A stretch of DNA of 33,301 nt from CAMEON01 sp045602325 (GTDB lineage: Bacteria; Bacillota; Clostridia; Oscillospirales; CAG-272): contig JAZSBH010000016.1 of assembly GCA_045602325.1 (NCBI GenBank), positions 1 through 33,301 on the forward strand, given 5' to 3'. Position 1 is the stretch's first letter. Each line of letters starts with the position of its first letter. Below, in pieces: positions 7,801 to 16,017 of the stretch. Made by a program: the position numbers and the translations under genes. The notes under the pieces are model-generated. The model searched no databases. It saw only the letters and a program-made list of their open reading frames with translations, and was not told the DNA's origin.

Positions 7801-9339
7801 GATCTCCTCGGGGATGGGTTGCTCGGGGTTGACGAAGGTGTTGAAGGTGTCCAGAACCTTGCCGTCCTTGATCTTGACCGCACCAATCTCGGTGATGCGG
7901 CAGTTCTGTACCGAAAGACCCGTGGTCTCAATATCGAATACCACCGCTTCCCCGTTCATGTAGCCGGGGCATTCGCCGTAGAGGGCGGAGGCGGTGTTGT
8001 TGACGAAGTAAGCCTCCATGCCCCAAATGACCTTCTGACCGATCTTTTCGGCGGTCAGCATGGCGTCCTGGTAGGCCTGGACGTTGCCGTGGTCGGTGAT
8101 GGCGATGGCGGAGTGCCCCCACTTGCTCGCCTGCTTGACCAGATCCGAGGGGGGGATGATGGCGTCCATGGAGGACATCTGGGTATGTACGTGGAGCTCC
8201 ACCCGCTTCTTTTCGGCGTTGTCCTTACGGGAGGCACGGCTGATCTTGGCGATGGCGTTGTGGTAGAACAAAAGGTCGGGACCCTCGGTGCGGTCTCGGC
8301 GCATTTCCCGCTTGCAGTAGCCGCGGATGGCCAGCACGGCGCCGTTGGAGACCACCGCCGAAATGGCGCTCGCATCCTCCGGGAGCAGGCCGTTGGCACG
8401 GACCTCAATGGAAGCGGAGTTATCGGTAAGGTCAAAGGTAATATTGAATTTATCCCCCTGACGGGTGGGCTCCTTGGTAAAGCCAAAGACCTCGCCCAGG
8501 ATCACCACATTCCGCATAGGCTTATCAATGGCAGAGAGGGGGGTGGGGATAATATCGAATTCCCCGCCGACGGCGTATTCGGGGGAGGAAATATCAAAGT
8601 CCATGAAGCCGATCCGTACCCGCCCATCCTTGACTACCGGGGTATGGACGGCACCCGAATTCTCATCAAAGAGGGACTGGACACGAGGCAAGATCTCCTC
8701 GGGCTCGGCGGCAGGCTTACTTGCCCCACTATAGCCGCCCTGGGCTTCGGCGGCACGGCGCTCGGCAACCGATTGGGAATAGTTGCGATCGGCCTCGGCG
8801 ATCTGCTTGTCCATGGCCGCCAGCCGCTCGATCTGACGCTCCGAAAGCATATCCTCCTGAATATCCTCGGAGTTCTCAACGGTCACGTGAATATCCAGGC
8901 CGAACTCGCTTTTGAGAATACGGGACATGATATCAGGGGTATGGGCGTTGGTGAGAAGCATGACCCCCTCGCAGATGAAGGGAATCTCAATACGGAGAGT
9001 ATTCCCCTCCAGAAAATGGCGGTATGTACGGAAAAATCCCCGTGCGACAACGCCGACACGCTCGGTCTCCTTCAGGAGCTCGGGAATGTAGTCGGCGGTG
9101 AACAGCTCGGTGGGATAGTGCGGGAGGAATTTAACATAATTCAACTGATACGCCTCGGCGATCTCGGCTTCCATGCGGTAGAGCTCGTCCTTTTCCACGA
9201 GGCGCGGAAAATCCACCTCCATCTGGAGGGCGCGGTTCTCCTTATCGGCACGGACAACGGGATTCTGTGCCTGCTCCAGGATGGCACGGGCGGCGGTATC
9301 GGGGGTGTAGCGGTTCAAAATTTCCAGTACGGTTTTCAT
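4867..9339 (-). CDS. polC: DNA polymerase III, PolC-type alpha subunit
   Basis: This is the Gram-positive replicative polymerase with a built-in proofreading exonuclease; 1490 residues is near the usual size. The order of parts is an N-terminal domain (1-230), an OB-fold domain (about 275-370), the first part of the PHP domain (ELHVHT at 381, ITDHGN at 414), the inserted DEDD exonuclease (VVFDIETTG from 466 with Asp469 and Glu471; HNADFD further on), the rest of PHP, and the polymerase core with SRGSVGSSV, a zinc-binding pair CPDC/CPNC, and PDIDLNFSG carrying catalytic aspartates. A helix-hairpin-helix region (FASLAGLGENAA) closes the protein. It is the last essential gene of the pyrH-to-polC run. 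Start at 9339 has a modest GAGAG ribosome-binding site. Confidence 0.98.
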   Translation of the reverse strand: MKTVLEILNRYTPDTAARAILEQAQNPVVRADKENRALQMEVDFPRLVEKDELYRMEAEIAEAYQLNYVKFLPHYPTELFTADYIPELLKETERVGVVARGFFRTYRHFLEGNTLRIEIPFICEGVMLLTNAHTPDIMSRILKSEFGLDIHVTVENSEDIQEDMLSERQIERLAAMDKQIAEADRNYSQSVAERRAAEAQGGYSGASKPAAEPEEILPRVQSLFDENSGAVHTPVVKDGRVRIGFMDFDISSPEYAVGGEFDIIPTPLSAIDKPMRNVVILGEVFGFTKEPTRQGDKFNITFDLTDNSASIEVRANGLLPEDASAISAVVSNGAVLAIRGYCKREMRRDRTEGPDLLFYHNAIAKISRASRKDNAEKKRVELHVHTQMSSMDAIIPPSDLVKQASKWGHSAIAITDHGNVQAYQDAMLTAEKIGQKVIWGMEAYFVNNTASALYGECPGYMNGEAVVFDIETTGLSVQNCRITEIGAVKIKDGKVLDTFNTFVNPEQPIPEEIVKLTGITDEMVKDAPSEDQALREFFRFVAKREDTGGEVLLIAHNADFDTGFIRAAAVRNGQEFQNPYLDTLALARFLLPDLKNHKLDTVAGHYKLGDFNHHRACDDAAMLAEIYFCMLRDLDEQDIRTYDKLVSEMAEKTDPLKLRPYHQVLLVKNATGLKNLYKLVSYSYLKYYRRNPRIPKTELEKHREGLLVGSACEAGELMRAIIDNRPDADIAEIVKFYDYLEIQPICNNRFLIEEGKFKDEEELRNLNRRVVALGEQYGKPVVATCDAHFLNPEDDVYRKILQAGMKFKDFDKDSGLYLRTTEEMLEEFSYLGEEKAFEVVVTNTTMIADMIEPDVRPFPKGTFNPHMDGADEDLERICYETAKSRYGDPLPEIVRDRLERELPSIIKNGFAVLYMIAQKLVAYSESQGYLVGSRGSVGSSVVANLAGISEVNPLPPHYWCPDCKYSDFETAKELKVFSGFDLPDKICPNCGRKLNYDGHDIPFETFLGFYGDKSPDIDLNFSGEVQGKVHKYTEELFGAENVFRAGTIGALADKTAYGFVMKYLEDKKISVNRAEANRLTAHCVGVKRTTGQHPGGIVVVPKHLEIYDFCPVQHPADDPNSDIVTTHFTFEYLHDTLLKLDELGHDMPTKYKYLEKYSNTSVLDVPMNDRSIYELFLGTKPLGASPEEIGCPLGTLGLPELGTRFVIKMLEECKPQTFSDLLQISGLSHGTDVWTNNAQELIANKTCTISEVIGTRDDIMLALIRYGVEKSHAFKIMEMVRKGKGLTPEFEAEMREANVPDWYIASCKKIKYMFPKAHAAAYDMSAIRLGWYKVHIPLAFYCAMFTVQPLGFDGALVMRGKKAVADYIKDIETRSQKNEASPKETQSLPVLQLVNEAYARGIGFLPVDLEKSTADEYVPENGKIRLPFASLAGLGENAAANIVAARDQEPFFSIEDLQTRAKLTRAVVDILRQNHVLDGVNETDQMTMQF

Positions 9340-9362
9340 AGTATTGTCTCTCTTTCGTTTTT

Positions 9363-9381
9363 GCGGGGGGTGTCATCCCGC
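9363..9381. repeat. GC-rich intergenic palindrome
   Basis: GCGGG and CCCGC form a short imperfect hairpin in the 118-bp ispG-polC gap. It is flanked by T-runs on the plus strand, where no gene is read, and by A-runs on the transcribed strand, so it is not a normal terminator for ispG. Confidence 0.4.
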
Positions 9382-9407
9382 GGTTTTTGTGTTAAAGATT
9401 TGTGGGT

Positions 9408-9424
9408 GCGGGTGTGAAGCCCGC
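9408..9424. repeat. GC-rich intergenic palindrome
   Basis: GCGGG and CCCGC with a 7-base loop make a second hairpin in the same ispG-polC gap. As with the first, any T-tract is on the untranscribed side. Such hairpins could act as mRNA processing or stability elements within the operon. Confidence 0.45.
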
Positions 9425-9457
9425 TTTTTGGTGGAACTGTGCCGACAGGTCAGTAAC

Positions 9458-10549
9458 TTATGCTTGCACATGCTTCATTTCATTCAATTTCGAAATCAAC
9501 GTAGGAATGACAGCATCCTCGGGGATCTTGCCGAGGATCTCGCCCTTGGAAAAGAGCATGGCTTCCCCCTTCCCTCCCGCAATACCGATGTCAGCTTCCC
9601 GGGCTTCCCCGGGGCCGTTGACGATACAGCCCATGAGGGCAACCTTGACGGGGAGGTTGTCCAGCCCCTCGGCCTTGACAGCTGCTTCGAAACGGCTATG
9701 TAGGTCGATCAAGTCGATCTTGGTGCGTCCGCAGGTGGGACAGGAGATGATTTGCAGCCCACACTGTCCCTCGATGCCGACGGCTTTGATGATCTTTCTC
9801 GCGGCGTCGATCTCTTTCACGGGATCGGCGGTCAGGGAAACGCGGAAGGTATCACCGATGCCCTCACAAAGAAGAGAACCGATGCCGACGGCGGACTTGA
9901 CCAGTCCCATTTCAGCGCCTCCCGCCTCGGTCACACCCAGGTGGAGAGGGTAGGGACACTTCTGCGCCAACAGGCGGTTGGCGGCAATCATATCGGGGAC
10001 GGTGGAGGCCTTGATGGAAATAACGATGTTGGTATAATCGTACTTTTCCAGGAGGGCGGCGTGATAGAGCCCGCTCTCACAGAGAGCCTCGGGGGTGGGA
10101 GCGCCGTGCTTCTGCAGAATGTGCTTTTCCAGAGAGCCGCTGTTGACCCCGATGCGAATGGGAATATTCCTTGCTTTGCAGGCATCCACCACCGCTTTGA
10201 CGCGATCATCGTCTCCGATGTTTCCGGGATTGATGCGGATCTTGTCAACCCCATATTCAGCGCATTTCAGAGCCACTTTATAGTCAAAGTGGATATCCGC
10301 CACGATGGGGGTGGTGATTCCCTGCTCCTTGATGGCACGCACGGTTTCGGCGGCTTCTTGATCGGGAACGGTAATGCGAACAATATCGCATCCCGCCGAT
10401 GCCAGGGCCTTGATCTGGTCGATGGTCGCCTCCACGTCATGAGTGTCGGTGTTGGTCATGGATTGGATGGCGATGGGATTCCGGCCGCCAATGGTGACCT
10501 TGCCGATCCTGACCTCGGGGGTCACTCGGCGAATGGCGTTATAGTTCAT
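9458..10549 (-). CDS. ispG: 4-hydroxy-3-methylbut-2-enyl diphosphate synthase (flavodoxin/ferredoxin)
   Basis: IspG (GcpE) carries out the reductive ring opening of methylerythritol cyclodiphosphate, the penultimate step of the MEP isoprenoid pathway, with a 4Fe-4S cluster. The 363-residue protein has the bacterial two-domain form: a TIM-barrel part (IGGRNPIAIQSMTNT, VADIHFDY, KIRINPGNIG, SIKAS) and a C-terminal cluster domain with Cys270 and Cys273 (SCPTCGRTKIDL) and Cys308 (MGCIVNGPGEA), plus the catalytic Glu315. The start has a GAGG site 7 bases upstream. It shares an operon with dxr, the first committed enzyme of the same pathway. Confidence 0.98.
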   Translation of the reverse strand: MNYNAIRRVTPEVRIGKVTIGGRNPIAIQSMTNTDTHDVEATIDQIKALASAGCDIVRITVPDQEAAETVRAIKEQGITTPIVADIHFDYKVALKCAEYGVDKIRINPGNIGDDDRVKAVVDACKARNIPIRIGVNSGSLEKHILQKHGAPTPEALCESGLYHAALLEKYDYTNIVISIKASTVPDMIAANRLLAQKCPYPLHLGVTEAGGAEMGLVKSAVGIGSLLCEGIGDTFRVSLTADPVKEIDAARKIIKAVGIEGQCGLQIISCPTCGRTKIDLIDLHSRFEAAVKAEGLDNLPVKVALMGCIVNGPGEAREADIGIAGGKGEAMLFSKGEILGKIPEDAVIPTLISKLNEMKHVQA

Positions 10550-10579
10550 GGGATAACCTCGCTATTGTCGAATTCTTGG

Positions 10580-11656
10580 TCAGAAAAGCATGAACACGTC
10601 TTTGAAGGCAATGATGACCATGAGCCCCAAGAGCAGCATCATACCCATACCGTGTACCGTGGCTTCAAACTTTTCGTTGATCGGCTTACCGAAACGGAGC
10701 ACCTCCACGAAACGGAAAAACAGGCGACCGCCGTCCAGAGCGGGCAGGGGGAGCAGGTTCATCACACCCAGGTTCATGGCGATGATGGCGAACAGGTAAA
10801 GGATATTCCACCCTGCCATAGGCTGGGAGGCTACATCCTGCACCGCCGAGGTCATACCGATGGGACCCGACAGATCGGTGAAGCCGAAGCGTCCCGAGAC
10901 CATACCGCCAATGGAGTCAAAGACCATTTTGATGGAGGAGATGCCACGCCAGAAGGAGGTTTTCAGGACGTTCCCCACCGTAGTTTCGGCGGCCAGCACG
11001 CTGAAGTCCATGCCTCCCAGCAATATCCCCTGCTCCTCTCCTGTGGGGAATCGCACGTCGGGAATGAGAACCGTTTGTCCCTCTCTCTCAACCACCACGT
11101 CCACAGGCTTATAGGCGTTGAACATGATCTCATAGGACAGGTCGTAGCCGGTATGCACCTTGACTCCGTCAATGCTGACAATGCGGTCGCCCAGCTCAAG
11201 TCCCGAGACGTAACTGGGCGCACCCGTGGCAAACTCCCCCACCACGGTGGAGGGGAGCTTGTAGCCCGCAAGGGTCATGCCCGTGGTGAGCACCAGCATA
11301 GCCAGAAAGCCCGTAAGGACGTTCATGCTTGCCCCCGCTACCAGGATGAGAATGCGTTGCCAGACGTTCTTTTTGTTGAAGGCGTTGGGATCGTCCTCCT
11401 CGCCCTCCTTGGTCTCGTCCTCGCCCGCCATGGAAACGTATCCGCCGACGGGAAAAAGGCGGAAGGAATACTGGATGCCCGTCTTTTTGGACGTAAAGCC
11501 CGCCAGACGCTTACCCATACCGATGGAAAATTCGTAGATGGTGACGTGGCAGGCGCGGGCGGTGAGATAATGCCCCAGCTCATGGACAAAGACCAGAACT
11601 CCCATGAGCAGGACGGTCACAAGCAAATAAAACAGGAAACTGAAAACAGCCATCAT
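10580..11656 (-). CDS. rseP: RIP metalloprotease RseP/RasP (site-2 protease)
   Basis: This membrane-embedded zinc protease cleaves substrates within the membrane, such as anti-sigma factors and signal-peptide remnants. The 358-residue protein shows the HExxH zinc motif as VHELGHYL (His25, Glu26, His29) in the first membrane segment, a GGYV motif, a single PDZ domain (about 130-215, including GLELGDRIVSIDG), and the third zinc ligand in NLLPLPALDGGR (Asp308). Further membrane segments lie at about 100-130, 285-305 and 335-357. The acidic stretch ETKEGEEDD near residue 81 precedes the second membrane segment. Its place between dxr and ispG is the usual one in Clostridia. The partner anti-sigma factor is not in this window. 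Confidence 0.96.
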   Translation of the reverse strand: MMAVFSFLFYLLVTVLLMGVLVFVHELGHYLTARACHVTIYEFSIGMGKRLAGFTSKKTGIQYSFRLFPVGGYVSMAGEDETKEGEEDDPNAFNKKNVWQRILILVAGASMNVLTGFLAMLVLTTGMTLAGYKLPSTVVGEFATGAPSYVSGLELGDRIVSIDGVKVHTGYDLSYEIMFNAYKPVDVVVEREGQTVLIPDVRFPTGEEQGILLGGMDFSVLAAETTVGNVLKTSFWRGISSIKMVFDSIGGMVSGRFGFTDLSGPIGMTSAVQDVASQPMAGWNILYLFAIIAMNLGVMNLLPLPALDGGRLFFRFVEVLRFGKPINEKFEATVHGMGMMLLLGLMVIIAFKDVFMLF

Positions 11657-11701
11657 AGGATGGAAATACCTCCGGGAGATAACAGATAAAATGGTAAGGG
11701 G

Positions 11702-12889
11702 TTACAAAAGCCGATGAGCCGCCTCGCGGGCAAGGGTGTCTGCCTCCATGAGCTGCTCAAAGGTATGCCAAGAAGAGACATGACGCAGATCCTCCACTAC
11801 GCGGGTAACCAGCTCGGAGATCTCGCAGAAGCGCACAGTCTCCTGCAGGAATGCGGCCACGATCACCTCGTTGGCAGCGTTGAGGACACAGGGCAGAGCA
11901 CCGCCGGCGGCGATACACTCCCCGGCCAAGGCCAAAAGGGGGAACACGGTCGTGTCGGGTCTGCCAAAGGTAAGGTTCCCCAGGGCAAACAGATCCGCCT
12001 CGGGCAAGGTGCTCCCCGACGGGAGGCGACGGGGGTGGGTGAGGGCGTACTGGACACAGTGGCGCATATCCGGTACCGACATCTGGGCAATGATGCTATG
12101 ATCAATATATTCCACCATGGAATGGATCATGCTCTCTCTGTGCACAATGACCTCCACTTGCTTGGGGCTGACACCGAACAGATGGACGGCTTCAATGACC
12201 TCAAAGCCCTTATTCATAAGGGTGGCGGAGTCTACGGTGATCTTGGCCCCCATCTTCCAGGTGGGGTGGTTGAGGGTCATGGCCTTGGTGACGGTCTCCA
12301 GCTGCTCCTTGGTGTAGCCGTAGAAGGGGCCGCCCGAGGCAGTGAGAAGGATCTTTTTGATCTCCTCCTGCCGTCCCGCACGAAGGCACTGGAAAATGGC
12401 ACAATGCTCGCTGTCCACGGGGAGGATGGTGGTTCCCTTCTCCTTTGCCAGGGACATGACCAGCTCGCCGCCTACCACAAGAGATTCTTTGTTGGCCAAG
12501 GCTAATTTGTGCCCGGCCTTGAGGGTCTCCAGGGTAGGAAGGAGTCCCGCCTCGCCCAGAATGGAGTTCTCCACGGTGAGGCCGAGAGGATTCTCTGTGC
12601 GGACGGTATGGAGCATTTCAGTAATCCCCTCAAAGCCCGAAAGCACCCTTGTGCCGGTATCTGCCACGCGGGTAGCAAGATCAGCCGCGGCAGACTCGTC
12701 GGTCAGCACAGCAAAGTCGGGATGAAATTCCCGGATCTGCGCCTCCATGGCGGAAACGCTTTTGTAGGCGGTCACGCCGCGGACAGTGATGCCGTGGGCG
12801 CGGGCGATGTCCAGGGCTTGCTCACCGACCGATCCGGTGGATCCAAGGACTATGAGATCCGGATATTGATTTAGCAAATTCTGATTCAC
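11702..12889 (-). CDS. dxr: 1-deoxy-D-xylulose 5-phosphate reductoisomerase
   Basis: Dxr (IspC) converts deoxyxylulose phosphate to methylerythritol phosphate with NADPH, the committed step of the MEP pathway. In the 395-residue protein the nucleotide-binding motif GSTGSVGEQALDIAR is at 16-30, followed by LANKESLVVGG, the metal-site block PVDSEHCAIFQCL, LTASGGPF, and NHPTWKMGAKITVDSATLMNKG. All expected blocks are present. The start codon is GTG at 12889, set by a GAGG site 7 bases upstream; 12 bp separate it from the stop of cdsA. It works with ispG two genes downstream and supplies precursors used by uppS two genes upstream. Confidence 0.97.
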   Translation of the reverse strand: MNQNLLNQYPDLIVLGSTGSVGEQALDIARAHGITVRGVTAYKSVSAMEAQIREFHPDFAVLTDESAAADLATRVADTGTRVLSGFEGITEMLHTVRTENPLGLTVENSILGEAGLLPTLETLKAGHKLALANKESLVVGGELVMSLAKEKGTTILPVDSEHCAIFQCLRAGRQEEIKKILLTASGGPFYGYTKEQLETVTKAMTLNHPTWKMGAKITVDSATLMNKGFEVIEAVHLFGVSPKQVEVIVHRESMIHSMVEYIDHSIIAQMSVPDMRHCVQYALTHPRRLPSGSTLPEADLFALGNLTFGRPDTTVFPLLALAGECIAAGGALPCVLNAANEVIVAAFLQETVRFCEISELVTRVVEDLRHVSSWHTFEQLMEADTLAREAAHRLL

Positions 12890-12901
12890 GATAAAACCTC
12901 T

Positions 12902-13732
12902 TTAGTGAATTGTTGCGCCCATGAAGACCGCCAGAATAACGGCAACGGCAATGACCGAGTCAAAGCGATCCAGAAATCCGCCGTGACCGGGGAGGATCTT
13001 GCCGTAGTCCTTGATGCCGTAGTGGCGCTTGATGAGGGACATGGTGAGGTCACCCACCATGGATACCACGGCTGTCACCAGACCGATGACGGCCATAAGC
13101 CAGAGGGGCAGGGTCTTGCCTCCGTCTGCAACCCACAGGCTGTTGTAAACCAAGGAGAAAGCGATGAAGGCCAGTATGCAGAAGAACACACCACCGATGG
13201 CGCCCTCCACCGTCTTCTTGGGGCTGACATCGGGGATGAGCTTATGCTTACCGAAGAGCATACCCGTAAAGTAGGCAAAGGTATCGGGCACCCAGGCACC
13301 GATGAAGGTCAGGAGATACAAGTATTTCCCTCCCTCATGGAAGTCATGCAGATAGACCATGGCAGAAAAGCCTGCAATGATGTAGATGGCGGTCATGAGC
13401 GCGGTAGAAGACTCGGTCACCGTCAGCTTTCCCTTGGAGAAGGTGGTCACAGCCAGCACGTAGAGCAGGAGAACCAGAACCACGGCGGGAACAGCGGTCA
13501 TCACAGTCTCGATGCCAAGGAGGCGCAGACAGATGGGAGTTGCAACAGCCACCAGGCACAGGGGAATGGTCATCGTCAACTTTTTATGTAGCCCTACGCA
13601 GTGGATCATCTCGAAAACCGAGACGACGGAACAGAACGCCATGACAATGGGAAAGGCTATGGTGTCGGAGAAGATGAGGAACGGCAAAAAGAGAATAAAC
13701 GCGATAACACCGGTCAAAATTCTTGTGCGCAT
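12902..13732 (-). CDS. cdsA: Phosphatidate cytidylyltransferase
   Basis: CdsA makes CDP-diacylglycerol from phosphatidic acid and CTP, the branch point of membrane phospholipid synthesis. The 276-residue protein is hydrophobic with about seven or eight membrane segments and carries the family signature near the C-terminus: SMVGDLTMSLIKR followed by KDYGKILPGHGGFLDRFDS. The KKTVEGAIGG block is also typical. It has a good AAGGAAG ribosome-binding site. Its place between uppS and dxr is the conserved arrangement in Firmicutes. Confidence 0.97.
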   Translation of the reverse strand: MRTRILTGVIAFILFLPFLIFSDTIAFPIVMAFCSVVSVFEMIHCVGLHKKLTMTIPLCLVAVATPICLRLLGIETVMTAVPAVVLVLLLYVLAVTTFSKGKLTVTESSTALMTAIYIIAGFSAMVYLHDFHEGGKYLYLLTFIGAWVPDTFAYFTGMLFGKHKLIPDVSPKKTVEGAIGGVFFCILAFIAFSLVYNSLWVADGGKTLPLWLMAVIGLVTAVVSMVGDLTMSLIKRHYGIKDYGKILPGHGGFLDRFDSVIAVAVILAVFMGATIH

Positions 13733-13777
13733 GACGGTACTTCCTTTATGTTTCTTGATATGGGAAACGCATAGGGG

Positions 13778-14506
13778 TCAAAGACCTCCGTAGCGGCGTT
13801 TGCGGGAATAAAAGTCGCGGACCATATCGTCCACGTCGGCAGGGGTAAGGTCAGGCCAGAGCTTATCGGTAAAGTACAGCTCGGCGTAGGCGGCCTGCCA
13901 GAGCAGGAAATTGGAAATGCGGAGATCTCCGCCCGTGCGGACGATCATATCGGGATCGCCGCTCTCCCTTGTGTAGAGGGCGCGGGAAATATCCCCCTCG
14001 GTGACCGATGTCTTTCCTTCGGCGGCGAGGGTGTTGAAGGCATGAACCAGCTCGGCACGGCCTCCGTAGTTGAGCGCGATGTTAATAATGCAATCGGAAT
14101 GAGGATTGAGGGACTCGGCATAGACGATCTTTTCCTGCAAAGCTGGGGGGAGCACCGAGGTGTCTCCGATGAAGCGGATGCGGTTGCTGTATTTCTCATG
14201 ATCCCGCATAAGCTCGTCCAGAAAGGCACCCAACAAATTCATGATGGCATCCACCTCGTGCTTGGGGCGTTTCCAGTTCTCGGTGGAAAAGGCGTAGACC
14301 GTCACGGCCTTAAATCCGATCTCGTGGCAGTAAGAGCAGATCTTACGAAAGGTCTCGGCGCCTGCCTTGTGGCCATACTCGCGAGGCATACCCCGCTTTT
14401 TCGCCCAGCGGCCGTTGCCGTCCATGATGAAGGCGATATGGCGGAAGTTTTCGTCGGGCTTGGGGGTATCGGGGGTGTTCTTGCGATCTTTTTCGAAAAG
14501 CGGCAT
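13778..14506 (-). CDS. uppS: Undecaprenyl diphosphate synthase (cis-prenyltransferase)
   Basis: UppS adds isopentenyl units to farnesyl diphosphate to form the C55 carrier for peptidoglycan and surface glycans. The 242-residue protein has the signature FIMDGNGRWAKKRG with the catalytic Asp29, then GHKAGAETF, YAFSTENWKRP, ALNYGGRAEL, and the C-terminal PDMIVRTGGDLRISNFLLWQ block with the conserved Arg and Ser used for diphosphate binding. Length is normal for the family. It sits between frr and cdsA; the 90-bp gap to frr holds a strong hairpin. Confidence 0.98.
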   Translation of the reverse strand: MPLFEKDRKNTPDTPKPDENFRHIAFIMDGNGRWAKKRGMPREYGHKAGAETFRKICSYCHEIGFKAVTVYAFSTENWKRPKHEVDAIMNLLGAFLDELMRDHEKYSNRIRFIGDTSVLPPALQEKIVYAESLNPHSDCIINIALNYGGRAELVHAFNTLAAEGKTSVTEGDISRALYTRESGDPDMIVRTGGDLRISNFLLWQAAYAELYFTDKLWPDLTPADVDDMVRDFYSRKRRYGGL

Positions 14507-14534
14507 AGTGCTTCCCTTTCTATGTTTATGCGTG

Positions 14535-14562
14535 AAGGGACGGGCTTTTTCGCCCGCCCCTT
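14535..14562. repeat. GC-rich intergenic palindrome between frr and uppS
   Basis: An 11-bp stem with one mismatch (14535-14545 and 14552-14562) and a 6-base loop fills the frr-uppS gap. On the transcribed strand it is followed by CACGCATAAAC, with no U-tract, so it is unlikely to be an intrinsic terminator. Confidence 0.7.
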
Positions 14563-14596
14563 GCGCGTTACGTATTCGTGTCTCGCTCTGTTGCGA

Positions 14597-15151
14597 TCAG
14601 ATCGCCATGAGCTCCTTCTCCTTGGCGGCGGTGAGGGTATCCACCTGCTTGACGAACTTATCGGTCACGTCCTGGATGGCCTTCTCGGCGTCCTTGACCT
14701 CGTCCTCGGTCATGATGCTGTCCTTCTTGGCCTTCTTGACCTCGTCCATGGCGTCGCGACGGATGTTACGAACGGCCACCTTGGCCTCCTCGCCCATGCC
14801 CTTGACCTGCTTGGCAAGAGCCTTACGGCGCTCCTCGGTGAGCTGAGGGAATACCAGACGGAGGACGGTACCGTCGTTCTGGGGGTTAATGCCCACGTCG
14901 GACATCTGGATGGCCTTCTCCATGGCCTTCAGGGTGGACTTATCATAGGGGGTAATGACCAGGGTACGGGCATCGGACACAGAAATAGCGGCCATATCCT
15001 TGATGGGGGTAGCAGCGCCGTAGTAGTCGAAGGTGACGCGGTTGAGGACGCCTGCGTTTGCTTGGCTTGCGCGGACGTCGGCGAGGTTGTTCTCATAGGC
15101 GGCAATGGCCTTCTGCATTCTGGATTCAAGGGCTTTGGAATCGTACTTCAT
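14597..15151 (-). CDS. frr: Ribosome recycling factor
   Basis: RRF splits post-termination ribosomes together with EF-G. The 184-residue length is standard. Visible family blocks are ALESRMQKAI, ADVRASQANAG (the family's R-x-x-R/A-N-P/A region), YDKSTLKAMEKAIQ, GINPQNDGTVLRLVFPQLTEERRK and AVRNIRRDAMDEVKK, with the coiled helices rich in Lys and Glu. A clear AAAGGAAC ribosome-binding site precedes the start. It follows pyrH, as in most bacteria. Confidence 0.98.
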   Translation of the reverse strand: MKYDSKALESRMQKAIAAYENNLADVRASQANAGVLNRVTFDYYGAATPIKDMAAISVSDARTLVITPYDKSTLKAMEKAIQMSDVGINPQNDGTVLRLVFPQLTEERRKALAKQVKGMGEEAKVAVRNIRRDAMDEVKKAKKDSIMTEDEVKDAEKAIQDVTDKFVKQVDTLTAAKEKELMAI

Positions 15152-15188
15152 GGTTTTTGTTCCTTTCTGTATGTTGGATTATGATTAT

Positions 15189-15908
15189 TTAGTTATGCAT
15201 CCGCGTGCCTACGGGCTCACCCATGACGGCACGGTAGATGTTTTCGGGATCGGCCAGACCGAAGCCGTAGGATTCGATGTCATTATCCTGGCAGAAGATG
15301 ACGGCGGACATATCGAAGGCGCGGAGGTTCTTTTCGATGATCTCGGCGTAGGTCACGTCGTAGATGGGGGTGGCGGTGGGATCCTTCTTGGGGTCAGCGG
15401 TGTAGATGTAGTCAATATTCTTGGCCATAAGGATAGCATCCGCTCCGATCTCAGCGGCACGAAGCGCGGCACCCGTATCGGTGGAGAAGTAGGGCGAACC
15501 CGTACCCCCCGCGAAGATCACGATCTTCCCTTCCTTCAAGAGGCGGTCAGCGTGTCTGGTGGTGTAGTGGTCGGCGTAGGTATCCATCTCGGCGGCAGAC
15601 ATGACCACGGTGTCCATGCCGTTCCGGATAAAGGCATCCGACAGGGCAATGGCGTTCATGGTGGTGGCCAGCATGCCCATGTGATCGGCACGGGTACGCT
15701 GCATCTTGACCGAGCCGGTCACGCCTCTCCAGATGTTGCCGGCACCCACGATGATGCCGATCTCAACCCCGGCGGCCAGGCACTTCTTCAGCACGGCGGC
15801 CACTTGGTCGATAAAGGCGAAGTCCAAAATGCTGTCTTTCTGCCCGTTGGCCAGGGCTTCGCCGGATAGTTTGAGGAGAATTCTGTGATATTTCGGTTGC
15901 TGATTCAT
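15189..15908 (-). CDS. pyrH: UMP kinase
   Basis: PyrH phosphorylates UMP to UDP in pyrimidine nucleotide synthesis. The protein has the amino-acid-kinase fold blocks RILLKLSGEAL, GIIVGAGNIWRG, MQRTRADHMGMLATTMNA, FAGGTGSPYFSTDT and DAILMAKNIDYIYTADPKKDP. I chose the ATG at 15908 (239 residues), because GAGGTG lies 9 bases upstream; the ATG at 15929 has no ribosome-binding site and would place that GAGGTG inside the gene. A good promoter is visible just upstream, making this the first gene of the operon that runs to polC. The usual upstream partners rpsB and tsf are not here; the upstream neighbour is a glycosidase-like gene. Confidence 0.97.
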   Translation of the reverse strand: MNQQPKYHRILLKLSGEALANGQKDSILDFAFIDQVAAVLKKCLAAGVEIGIIVGAGNIWRGVTGSVKMQRTRADHMGMLATTMNAIALSDAFIRNGMDTVVMSAAEMDTYADHYTTRHADRLLKEGKIVIFAGGTGSPYFSTDTGAALRAAEIGADAILMAKNIDYIYTADPKKDPTATPIYDVTYAEIIEKNLRAFDMSAVIFCQDNDIESYGFGLADPENIYRAVMGEPVGTRMHN

Positions 15909-15942
15909 AGTGAAAATCACCTCGTCCATATAGATTCATAAT

Positions 15943-15971
15943 ATTATACTATAAATCTTAAGAAATGTATA
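15943..15971 (-). promoter_or_regulatory. Vegetative promoter for the pyrH-frr-uppS-cdsA-dxr-rseP-ispG-polC operon
   Basis: On the minus strand TATACA (15966-15971) and a perfect TATAAT (15943-15948) are separated by exactly 17 bp. The -10 box ends about 35 bases before the pyrH start. The surrounding 90 bp are AT-rich. This matches a sigma-A-type promoter; it is the only strong candidate I see for the growth operon. Confidence 0.7.
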
Positions 15972-16017
15972 CACTTTTTTTGTGAACATTCCGCTTTTTT
16001 TACATTTTTTCAGTCTT

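Noticed and set aside
7498..9417. A 639-codon open frame on the plus strand opposite polC, and many other long plus-strand frames opposite minus-strand genes
   Set aside because: These are antisense shadows in GC-rich coding DNA. They have repetitive Gly/Val/His-rich translations, no family motifs and no ribosome-binding sites, while the opposite strand encodes clear conserved proteins.
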